From: Gulosibacter molinativorax
GTDB taxonomy: Bacteria; Actinomycetota; Actinomycetes; Actinomycetales; Microbacteriaceae
Direction of reading: 5' to 3'
Assembly: GCF_003010915.2 (NCBI RefSeq)
Contig: NZ_CP028426.1
Span: forward strand, 2,914,001-2,978,000
DNA length: 64,000 nucleotides
Shown here: piece by piece, positions 44,183 through 52,030 of the stretch
How the letters are laid out: the number at the start of each line of letters is the position of its first letter
Numbering within the stretch: the stretch's first letter is position 1
Position numbers and translations under genes: made by a program
The notes under the pieces: model-generated
What the model saw: only the letters and a program-made list of their open reading frames with translations
The model's database searches: none
What the model was told of the DNA's origin: nothing

Positions 44183-44845
44183 ATGCCCATTCGTGTCCTA
44201 CTCGTCGATGACGATCCGCTCGCGCGCCGCTCGGTCGCGAGCATCCTCGAGGCTCACGAGGACGTCTCTGTCGTTGGTGAGGCAGACGACGGCGCCGGGA
44301 TCGGGCAGCGCGTGCGCGAGAGTCGACCGGACGTGGTGCTCATGGATCTGCGGATGCGCAAGGTCGACGGCATTGAGGCCACGCGCGAAGTCCGCGCGAT
44401 CCCGGACGGTCCCGAGGTAGTAGTGCTCACGACTTGGGACGGCGATGACGCGGTCATGCGCGCGCTCGAGGCCGGTGCATCCGGGTTCCTCGTGAAGACC
44501 GCCGGCCCCGGCGAGATCTACCGCGCGGTGCGTGCCGCGGCCGAAGGCGACTCGGTGATGTCGCCGTCCAGCACCCGGCACTTCATCGATTCGATGCACT
44601 CGGATTCCGGCTGGCGCGAGCGGCGCATGGCACGGAAGCGCGTGGCGACGCTTAGCGACCGAGAATTGGAGGTAGCGAAGCGCATCCCGCTCGGTGAATC
44701 GAACGAGGCGATCGCCGCGGTTGTGCATCTGTCGCCGGCGAGCGTGAAGCAATACGTCGCGCAAATCTCGGAGAAGCTCGGGGTGCAGGGACGTGTGCAG
44801 ATTGCCGTGCTGATGACGAAGGCGGGGTTCGCGGGGGAGGTATAG
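44183..44845 (+). CDS. LuxR/NarL-type response regulator
   Basis: Regulator of 220 residues: receiver domain with DDD at the start (VDDDP), phospho-acceptor D55 (LMDLRM) and LVKTAGP with the conserved Lys; C-terminal HTH (TLSDRELEVAKRIPLGESNEAIAAVV). Partner of the kinase just upstream. Confidence 0.93.
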   Translation: MPIRVLLVDDDPLARRSVASILEAHEDVSVVGEADDGAGIGQRVRESRPDVVLMDLRMRKVDGIEATREVRAIPDGPEVVVLTTWDGDDAVMRALEAGASGFLVKTAGPGEIYRAVRAAAEGDSVMSPSSTRHFIDSMHSDSGWRERRMARKRVATLSDRELEVAKRIPLGESNEAIAAVVHLSPASVKQYVAQISEKLGVQGRVQIAVLMTKAGFAGEV

Positions 44846-44850
44846 CCCGT

Positions 44851-44922
44851 TTCGATACGCCGCTTCGCGGCTACTCAAAGACCGGCGGGGCCGATGGCCG
44901 AGTAGCCGGAGGCGTATCGAGG
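44851..44922. repeat. Palindromic intergenic repeat, copy 3
   Basis: TTCGATACGCCGCTTCGCGG plus CTACTCA (44851-44877) faces CCGAGTAGCCGGAGGCGTAT plus CGAGG (44898-44922). Between the convergent response-regulator and GH65 genes. Confidence 0.8.
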
Positions 44923-44933
44923 TCTGGCACAGA

Positions 44934-47624
44934 TCACATGTCGTCGAAGGATGCGGGGTCGCCGGCCTGGGCCTCGGCGGCACGTGCATCCTGCACCATG
45001 ATCGGGCCCATCGCCGGCATCTGGCCCGTGACAGTCGGGACGGACGCGGTGAGCAGCGTGCCGTCGCCGCGATGCCAGCCGTGGATCGTGTGCATCCCGA
45101 GGCGTTGCGACTGCCGCGGACCCTGGTGCTCGAGCTCCACGATCGTCGGGATCCCCGGCGCGACGGTGACGTCCTCCCCGCGCACCGACAGGTTGACCGA
45201 GTGGCCGCGTTCGAGCACAAACGAAATCGACTTGGGCCGCAGCTCGACGCCCACGCGCGAATCGCGCAGCAGGAGCGAGAAATCGATGCCCTCCCAGCCG
45301 TCGGGTAGGCGCGGATCGAACGTGATCTCGCCGTGGTGGTCACGCATCCCAGCAAACCCGAACACGGCGCCCATCCACAGCCCGCCCGAAGAAGCGACGT
45401 GGATACCCACATCGGTGTTGCCATGCAGGTCGGCGAGATCGACGAACGCGGTGTGCCGGAAGTACTTCTCCGCGAGTCCTATGTGCCCGACCTCGGCGGC
45501 GATAATCGACTGCACCGCCGCTGACAGACTCGAGTCGGCGGTCGTGAGCACGTCGTAGTACTCGAAGTCACGCCGCTTCTCTTCGGCCGTGAATAGGTCG
45601 CCGCGAAGCAGCAACGCGAGCACCACATCCGCCTGCTTGATCACCTGGAACCGGTAGATCACGAGCGGGTGGAAGTGCAGCAGCAGCGGCCGCTGCGAAT
45701 CGGGCGTGCGCCCGAGGTCCCATACCTCTTTATCGAGGAACGACGCATCCTGTGGATGCACGCGGAAGTTGTGGTCGTAGGGAATGAACATGTGCCGCGC
45801 GGCCCGACGCCAGCTCGTGACCTCCTCGACCGAGAGCGACAGCCGCTCAATAGCCCGGGCGAACTCGGCCGGATAGCTGTCACGCAGAATCTCGACGGCC
45901 TCGGCGGCCAGGTAGAGGTTCTCCTGTGCCATAACGTTTGTGAACAGATTGTCGTTGACGACGGTCGTGTACTCGTCGGGTCCCGTGACGCCGTGGATGT
46001 GGAAGGCCTCGGTCGCGCGCTCGGTCTCGCGCCAGAAGCCCAGGTCGTACCACATGCGTGCGGTCTCGACGAAGACATCGAACGCACCATTCACGAGGAA
46101 CGAGGTGTCGCCCGACGCCGAGATGTACTGCGCCATGGCATACGTGATGTCGGCGTCGATGTGATACTGCGCGGTGCCAGCCGCGTAGTAGGCGCTCGAC
46201 TCGAGCCCGTTGATGGTACGCCACGGGAAAAGCGCGCCCCGCTCGTTCAGCTCCGTGGCTCGGACGCGCGCGGAATCGAGCATGTTGTAGCGGAACCGGA
46301 GGGCATTCCGGGCGATCGTCGGCTGCGTATAGGTAAGGAACGGCAGCACGAAGATCTCGGAGTCCCAGAAGTAGTGTCCGCTGTAGCCGGACCCGGTGAC
46401 GCCCTTCGCGGGGATGCCAAGGCCATCGGTGCGCGCGGAAGCCTGCGCGAGCTGAAAGAGATCGAAGCGCATGGCTTGCTGCAGATCCGGCTGCCCATGG
46501 ATGACCACATCCGAGCTCTTCCAATAATCGTTCAGCCACCGGCGCTGCGTGTTTCGGTGCTCGAACACGCTCGATTCGAGGGCGCGATCGAGCGTGCGGG
46601 TGCAGCGATCGGCGAGCTCCCGCGACGGCGCGTATCGGGCCGTGTGATAGCTCACGTACTTCGTGAGCTTGATCGGCCGGTTGGCGCGGCCGTTCACGCG
46701 GTAGACGCGTTTCGCGAGATCGGGCTTCACGTCGTTCGAGACGCGCCAGTGGCCCGTCATCTCGCCGCCGACCGACATGCGGTGATCGACCGCACACACG
46801 ATCGACATGCCCGAATTCGTCGTGCGATACCCGAGCATGAGCCGGGTGCCCTCGTCGCGCTGCAGGGTTGGCTGCAGGATGCGGCCCTCCAGTTGCTCGA
46901 CCTTGCGCGGGTCGAAGCCGCCGCTACCTCCGCTCGTGCCGTTGGCGGCAGGGGCCGAGGCGGTGGTCGCCTGATCGCGATACTCGTCGACCCCATCCTG
47001 ACGGTTGAGGAGCTGACTCGAGATCACGATGGAGGCATCCGCATCCAGCAGTTCGACCTCGTACTCGAGAATCGCGAGGTGGCGCTCGGTAAACGACACG
47101 AGTCGGCTCGAGCGGATCCGCACGTGCTTGCCGCTCGCGGTGCGCCAGGTCACATCTCGGGTTATCGTGCCCGCGCTCATGTCGAGCCGGCGCTCGTAGG
47201 CGACGATTTCGGCGGTGGACAGGATGAACGGCTCATCATCGACATAGACCCGGATGACCTTCGGGTCGGGGATATTGACGATCGTCTGCCCGACGCGCGC
47301 GAAGCCGAACGCCTCCTCGGCATGCCGGATCGGCCAGGTCTCGTGAAACCCGTTGACGTAGGTGCCGTGTTCGGAGGCCTCGCGGCCCTCGTCAATGTTG
47401 CCGCGCATCCCGAGATAGCCGTTCCCGACGGCAAACACAGACTCGGTGCGGCCGAGGATGCCGGGGTCGAAGCGCGTCTCGATGATCGACCACGGGTCAA
47501 CAGGAAACATCGAGCGATCGAGTTCTTCCCCGGGGAGTGGGTTCCGGGACGACGGGGCGTTCCGTTCCGGCTCACTTCGCCACGGCCCCTGGCTGTCGGG
47601 GAAGCCGTTACTCTCCATATTCGT
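44934..47624 (-). CDS. Glycoside hydrolase family 65 (maltose/trehalose-type phosphorylase)
   Basis: Inverting disaccharide phosphorylase of 896 residues by the start at 47624, the normal size for GH65. The catalytic Glu lies in GPDEY (E551), and the substrate region HYFWDSEIFVLPF, with D near the start of the (alpha/alpha)6 barrel, is conserved. The phosphate-binding C-terminal HVASSGGLWMGAVFGFAGMRDHHGEITF is also present. It overlaps the beta-phosphoglucomutase-like gene upstream by 17 bp; phosphorolysis gives beta-glucose 1-phosphate, which that enzyme would isomerise. Maltose, trehalose, kojibiose or nigerose cannot be distinguished by eye. Confidence 0.92.
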   Translation of the reverse strand, partial: TNMESNGFPDSQGPWRSEPERNAPSSRNPLPGEELDRSMFPVDPWSIIETRFDPGILGRTESVFAVGNGYLGMRGNIDEGREASEHGTYVNGFHETWPIRHAEEAFGFARVGQTIVNIPDPKVIRVYVDDEPFILSTAEIVAYERRLDMSAGTITRDVTWRTASGKHVRIRSSRLVSFTERHLAILEYEVELLDADASIVISSQLLNRQDGVDEYRDQATTASAPAANGTSGGSGGFDPRKVEQLEGRILQPTLQRDEGTRLMLGYRTTNSGMSIVCAVDHRMSVGGEMTGHWRVSNDVKPDLAKRVYRVNGRANRPIKLTKYVSYHTARYAPSRELADRCTRTLDRALESSVFEHRNTQRRWLNDYWKSSDVVIHGQPDLQQAMRFDLFQLAQASARTDGLGIPAKGVTGSGYSGHYFWDSEIFVLPFLTYTQPTIARNALRFRYNMLDSARVRATELNERGALFPWRTINGLESSAYYAAGTAQYHIDADITYAMAQYISASGDTSFLVNGAFDVFVETARMWYDLGFWRETERATEAFHIHGVTGPDEYTTVVNDNLFTNVMAQENLYLAAEAVEILRDSYPAEFARAIERLSLSVEEVTSWRRAARHMFIPYDHNFRVHPQDASFLDKEVWDLGRTPDSQRPLLLHFHPLVIYRFQVIKQADVVLALLLRGDLFTAEEKRRDFEYYDVLTTADSSLSAAVQSIIAAEVGHIGLAEKYFRHTAFVDLADLHGNTDVGIHVASSGGLWMGAVFGFAGMRDHHGEITFDPRLPDGWEGIDFSLLLRDSRVGVELRPKSISFVLERGHSVNLSVRGEDVTVAPGIPTIVELEHQGPRQSQRLGMHTIHGWHRGDGTLLTASVPTVTGQMPAMGPIMVQDARAAEAQAGDPASFDDM

Positions 47625-48435
47625 CATCCTTCGGCGCTCCCTTCCCATTCATGTCTCCGGAGACCGCGCGGGGTGCGTCCCGCTCCGGGAGTAGGCCGAT
47701 GAGCTCGGCGAGATCAGCGACCACGATGTCCGCACCGGCGTTGACCAGCGCATCCTGCCCGACCCCGCGATCGACACCGATGACGAGCCCGAAGTCGCCC
47801 GCAGCCCCGGCTGCGACGCCCGAGGCAGCATCCTCGACCACGACGCACACCGTACTGGGGATGCCAAGCTCGCGTGCCGCCTGAAGGTAGGTATCGGGCT
47901 CCGGCTTGCCGGGGAGCCCGAGCTCGCTCGCGTGAATGCCATCGATGACGACTTCGAACCGGTCGCCGAGGCCAGCCGCCGCCAACACGCGCATCCCGTT
48001 GCGAGAGCTCGTGACGATTGCCGACTCGATCTCGCGCTCGGCGCACTCGTCGAGGATGCGCAGTGATCCGGGATACGCCGCGACTCCGTCCCTGTCGAGG
48101 ATCGTGAGGAAATTCTCGTTCTTGCGGTTCCCAAGCCCGGCCACCGTTTCCTCGGTCGGGCCGTCGTCGATATCGCCCTCGGGAAGGGTGATACCGCGGG
48201 ATGCGAGGAGGTCACGCACACCGTCGAGGCGCGGCTTGCCGTCGAGATAGGTGAAGTAATCGTCCTCGGAATACGGCGGCGTGGCACCACGGGCCTCGAA
48301 TTCCTCGCGGAACAGCTCGGCCCAGGCCTGCCGGTGGACTTCCGCGGTCGGCGTGATGACGCCGTCGAGGTCGAAGAGGAAGGCTCGAATCGGGTTCTGG
48401 GCGCGCGCGGGGTTTGCCACAAACATGCCCCTCAT
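47608..48435 (-). CDS. pgmB: HAD family beta-phosphoglucomutase-like enzyme
   Basis: Converts beta-glucose 1-phosphate to glucose 6-phosphate. Nucleophile and acid of the HAD fold are D22 and D24 (FDLDGVITPTAEVHRQAW), cap domain follows, then TSSRNGM and the GKPEPDTYL and VVEDAASG motifs. About 275 residues. ATG 48435 is better placed for a ribosome site than ATG 48426. It sits directly upstream of GH65 with a 17-bp overlap, a known combination for maltose/trehalose use. Confidence 0.9.
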   Translation of the reverse strand: MRGMFVANPARAQNPIRAFLFDLDGVITPTAEVHRQAWAELFREEFEARGATPPYSEDDYFTYLDGKPRLDGVRDLLASRGITLPEGDIDDGPTEETVAGLGNRKNENFLTILDRDGVAAYPGSLRILDECAEREIESAIVTSSRNGMRVLAAAGLGDRFEVVIDGIHASELGLPGKPEPDTYLQAARELGIPSTVCVVVEDAASGVAAGAAGDFGLVIGVDRGVGQDALVNAGADIVVADLAELIGLLPERDAPRAVSGDMNGKGAPKDDEYGE

Positions 48436-48471
48436 TATTGTCTCGAGCACCTGGAAGGGGCTGGTGAGGTG

Positions 48472-48855
48472 ATGAATTGGACGCAAACATCCGTGGGTTG
48501 GCTGGCGGAGTCTAGCCAAAGGCGAGTCGCATACGGCAAGCTTGAGCACATGATCATCACTGCCAACGAAGCCGGTTTTTCCCTCAACGAACCCGAGGAC
48601 TTTTCGCGATTCCACGTCGACGCACAGGGCCTCACTGCCGCACAGCTCTCTGATCTCGCCACCGACAACATCGAAATCGCACCGATCGCCGACGCCGACC
48701 ATCTCTGGATCTCGGTCGACTTCCTCCGAAACGGTGACACGAGCCCCGAGCGCACCGAGCACATCGATCGCCTCGTTGGCTTCGCGACCGAGCGAGGCTG
48801 GTACGACGGCGAGGCGGATGCGATTCGCGCCCACGTCGAGAACCTCGCGAGCTAA
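48472..48855 (+). CDS. Hypothetical small protein
   Basis: Protein of about 127 residues, acidic, no membrane segment. I do not recognise it. The downstream part (SRFHVDAQGLTAAQLSDLATDNIEIAPIAD... then FATERGWYDGEADAIRAHVE) reads as a compact conserved-looking domain. GTGAGGTG precedes the ATG at 48472; an alternative start is ATG 48550. Divergent from the beta-phosphoglucomutase gene. Confidence 0.6.
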   Translation: MNWTQTSVGWLAESSQRRVAYGKLEHMIITANEAGFSLNEPEDFSRFHVDAQGLTAAQLSDLATDNIEIAPIADADHLWISVDFLRNGDTSPERTEHIDRLVGFATERGWYDGEADAIRAHVENLAS

Positions 48856-48901
48856 CGAATCGGGCGGCGTGACCCGGCGATTGGGGCCGGGTCACACGTT
48901 T

Positions 48902-49078
48902 GTAACGACGTTTGTAACGAAGATAACGAGAAAAATAACGACGAAGTGACAATCGGTCCTTGGGTCCGAGATTGGCTCAATTGCAACGATCTGAGTCGAA
49001 ACGACAACTCCACATCGAAGAAAAATCACGAAATTTGATAACGAAGGGTTGACCTCTTCGTTACTTTTTCGTTATGGT
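48902..49078. promoter_or_regulatory. Upstream region of the second M23 gene: TAACGA repeats and promoter
   Basis: Four direct (G/A)TAACGA copies start at 48902, 48914, 48923 and 48935. Closer in, ATAACGAA (49038), TTCGTTAC (49057-49064) and TTCGTTAT (49068-49075) surround TTGACC (49049-49054) and TATGGT (49073-49078), 18 bp apart. The density of GTAACGAA-type sites at a wall-hydrolase promoter suggests a dedicated regulator such as MtrA. Confidence 0.6.
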
Positions 49079-49111
49079 TCTTGAGTCCCAATTACTAGGA
49101 GCCATTTCTTT

Positions 49112-50284
49112 ATGTCGTTTGTCCCCACCCAGGTCCGGCCCGCCGAGGCTGAAAGCGTAGAACTCGACGAGTTCAGCGCCGCAGCAGAGGCTGCCGAAAG
49201 CCTCACGAAGACTGAGGCGACCGCCTCGCTTTGTGCGCTGGCGGATGCACCGCAGTCGGCCACCGTAACTGCGCAGTCTGAAATCGACCCGAGCGCCCCC
49301 GTTCAGTACAGCACCCGTCGTGAGCGCCGCGAAGCCGAGCGCGCGATCGAGGCGCAAGCGCGAGTCGAAGCATTTGCCGAGTCACTCCGAGCAGCAAAGG
49401 ACATGCAGATCGCATCGTCGGCTGACTCGGATGTCAACACGCTCGAAGTTGAAATCCCCGAATCTTTCCGTTCGCAGTGGAAGAGCTCGCGTACCCGCGG
49501 CAGCCGTCTGCTGTCCGGTCGCCGTGCATCCGGCTCGACCGTAGCCCTCGGCATCATGGCCGGCACCGTCGTGCTCGGCACTGGTTCGGCCGCTGCCTTC
49601 GCCGCCGTTGCTTCGCCCGAGGCCGCTGAGCCCACCGCGAACCTCGCTGAGGCCGCCGCTTCCGCAACCGACGTTGCGCCCGAGGCTGCAACCCAGGAGG
49701 CAACCGCCGCCGCCGAGACCGCAATGGCTCCGGCACCCGCCCCCGCGATCGAGGCAACCTCGGTTACCGCGTTCGACGCCGCGACCGTTGCCGGTCTCGC
49801 GGGCGAGGAAGAGGTCGTCGAGGTCGCAACCGAGTCGGCAGACGCCTCGGGCTCGGCCGTCACCGCGAGCGCCGCTCAGGCTGGCGTTGTCGCACCGGTT
49901 GGCGACTCGACCATCAGCAGCTACTACGGTCCGCGTGACTCGCCGACCGCAGGTGCGTCGAGCTGGCACGAGGGTGTCGACTACACGCCCGGTTACGGTG
50001 CACCGGTCGGCTCGATGGCCGCCGGTACCGTCACGAACGTGAGCTACGGTGGCACGGGTTACGGCCTGTACATCGAGGTTGAGCACACCATCAACGGCCA
50101 GTCGGTCAAGACGGTCTACGGCCACCTCTCGTCGATCAACGTGTCGGCCGGTCAGTCGGTTGGCGCTGGCGAGAACATCGGTAACGTCGGCAACAGCGGT
50201 ATCTCGACCGGTGCTCACCTCCACTTCGAGGTGCACGTCAACGGCTCGACCGTTGACCCCGTTGCTTACCTCCAGAGCAACTAA
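49112..50284 (+). CDS. Second M23 family metallopeptidase
   Basis: Membrane-anchored wall hydrolase of 390 residues. One Arg-rich motif (STRRERREAE, 67-76), one hydrophobic segment (about 141-167), an Ala/Glu linker, then the M23 domain (about 262-390) with H286 and D290 (WHEGVD), H338 (YGHLS) and H369/H371 (HLHFEVH). Same plan as the peptidase at 7.2 kb. AGGAGCC precedes the ATG. Its 3' end overlaps the convergent GH20 gene by 47 bp. Confidence 0.92.
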   Translation: MSFVPTQVRPAEAESVELDEFSAAAEAAESLTKTEATASLCALADAPQSATVTAQSEIDPSAPVQYSTRRERREAERAIEAQARVEAFAESLRAAKDMQIASSADSDVNTLEVEIPESFRSQWKSSRTRGSRLLSGRRASGSTVALGIMAGTVVLGTGSAAAFAAVASPEAAEPTANLAEAAASATDVAPEAATQEATAAAETAMAPAPAPAIEATSVTAFDAATVAGLAGEEEVVEVATESADASGSAVTASAAQAGVVAPVGDSTISSYYGPRDSPTAGASSWHEGVDYTPGYGAPVGSMAAGTVTNVSYGGTGYGLYIEVEHTINGQSVKTVYGHLSSINVSAGQSVGAGENIGNVGNSGISTGAHLHFEVHVNGSTVDPVAYLQSN

Positions 50285-52007
50285 GCACTAGTCCTCCCGC
50301 GATCGCGAGCGCGATCAGGGCTCCGGCCCACCACAGCCACTGGCTCCTGGCTGCTGACCCGCCCCCAGCTGACGCATCGGAATCCGATGCACCAGCTGGG
50401 GGCGGCGTCGTTTCCGGGGGAATGGTCTCGAGTACACCGGCGTCTGGCGCGACGACGGGCGCGGGGTGACCGGATGCATCCAGCATCGCTTGCAGCTCCG
50501 GGAGCGTCAGCGTGGACTTGGGCAGCGCAAACTTCACGGCCATCGCCGCGATAGGGTCGCGCACGGCCGCGACGACCTCGTCGGCGGTCAGCGCATCCGG
50601 AATATCGCTCCAGATGGCGAGCATGCCGCCCCGTGAGGACGGGATGATCTCTGCGGCCCCCGCGACCGCGGGATACACCGACGCGTTCCAGCTCGTGAGG
50701 ATCGCCTCGCCGGTGGGGTAGTAGTACTCGACGCGCTCGCCGAGGACGAAGTAGAGATACTCGTCGTTGAGATTAATGAGGTCGTAGCCGCGGTCGGCAA
50801 AGACGCTCGCGGGCACCGCTCCCGGCGGGCGCTGCGTCCAATACGCCACCTCGATGTCTTGGTCGAGCGTCGCCGCCGTGCCCCTGAGCATCCCGTCGCT
50901 GAACACGCGCGGGCGGTACCCGGCAGCCCGGATGGTCGCACCAATGTCGTTCACGAAGGCCGTCAGCGCGTCGTAGGCGGTCGCATCCGGCCCGAACTGG
51001 GCTTGAGCCTGCTCGGTGAGTGCGGCTACCTCGTACTGATCGCCGAAGTTCACGAACTCATCGCCGCCGAGGTGCCAGCTGAGCGTCTCGAACTCGGGCT
51101 GGGCGAAGAGTGCCGCGTACTCGCCGATGAGATCGTCCGCGAAGGCGAGCGCATCCGGGTTAGTGATGTCGAGGGCGCCGAATACCTCTCCGCCCGCCGG
51201 GTCGCGCAGCCGCAGCTCCGGGTAGTCATCGAGCGCGTAGTCGAGGTGCCCCGGCATATCGAGCGAGGGGGTGACACGGATGTGCAACGAATTTGCGAGC
51301 TCGACGAGCGTGGCGATCTCGGCCTGGGAATGGGCGTCGGGCGAGGCGATACTGGGATGCGTGGTCGACTCGATCGCGAACCCCTCGTTCTCGGAGAAAT
51401 GCAGCTCGAGCTCGTTCATGCCGTACCAGCTCATCTGAAAGAGCAGCGCCTCGAGTGACTCGATCGGATAATGCTTTCGCGCGATGTCGATGTGGACGGC
51501 ACGGACCTGGTCTTCGGGGAGCGCGAACGCATACTCACCCGCGGGGATGTGCTCGCTCGCCACGAGCTGCTGGAGGAGGGGGCGCGTGACGCGAAACACC
51601 TCGGTCGGGGTGGCACCGGATGCAATGAGTGCTACGGACGTGACCGCCAGAGTTGGCTCGTCGCCCACTGACAAGACGATGTCGGTCGGCTTCGTGTCGG
51701 TGCCCTCGGGCGCGAGGAGGGTGGGCGGCGGTGCGTCGAGAATGCCGAGCGTCGCGAGCTCCTCGGCGAGGCGCGCGGCCTCGGTCGCGAGGTCCTCGTC
51801 GGTCACGAGGATGCGCGTACTCGCGTCGGGCGACCACGAGCCGGTTGTCGAGGCGACTTCGGTCGGTGGTGGCACCATCACGAGGCTGGTCGGTTGGCTG
51901 TCGGTGGATGCGTGCGGCGTGGCAGCGGCGCCAGGGCCGACGCTGGTGGCGACCAGCAGCATCCCGATAGCGCCGGCCAGTACTCCGCGAAGCATTCCTC
52001 GGATCAT
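50238..52007 (-). CDS. Beta-N-acetylhexosaminidase (GH20), secreted and membrane-anchored
   Basis: Hydrolase of 589 residues that releases terminal GlcNAc or GalNAc. It has a signal peptide (about 1-29), a small N-terminal domain, and the GH20 barrel with the HLGGDEF catalytic Asp-Glu pair and a DMPGH motif. The C-terminus has a Thr/Pro-rich linker, one membrane segment (about 556-575) and a short basic tail. It lies 23 bp downstream of the mshA-mshB-like fusion on the same strand. Likely a peptidoglycan-recycling or chitin-scavenging enzyme. Confidence 0.9.
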   Translation of the reverse strand: MIRGMLRGVLAGAIGMLLVATSVGPGAAATPHASTDSQPTSLVMVPPPTEVASTTGSWSPDASTRILVTDEDLATEAARLAEELATLGILDAPPPTLLAPEGTDTKPTDIVLSVGDEPTLAVTSVALIASGATPTEVFRVTRPLLQQLVASEHIPAGEYAFALPEDQVRAVHIDIARKHYPIESLEALLFQMSWYGMNELELHFSENEGFAIESTTHPSIASPDAHSQAEIATLVELANSLHIRVTPSLDMPGHLDYALDDYPELRLRDPAGGEVFGALDITNPDALAFADDLIGEYAALFAQPEFETLSWHLGGDEFVNFGDQYEVAALTEQAQAQFGPDATAYDALTAFVNDIGATIRAAGYRPRVFSDGMLRGTAATLDQDIEVAYWTQRPPGAVPASVFADRGYDLINLNDEYLYFVLGERVEYYYPTGEAILTSWNASVYPAVAGAAEIIPSSRGGMLAIWSDIPDALTADEVVAAVRDPIAAMAVKFALPKSTLTLPELQAMLDASGHPAPVVAPDAGVLETIPPETTPPPAGASDSDASAGGGSAARSQWLWWAGALIALAIAGGLVLSCSGGKQRGQRSSR

Positions 52008-52030
52008 GCGCCCAGGGTACGCGGCGGGGG

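Noticed and set aside
45669..47702. Plus-strand open frame of 677 codons
   Set aside because: Antisense to the complete GH65 gene; no domain of its own.
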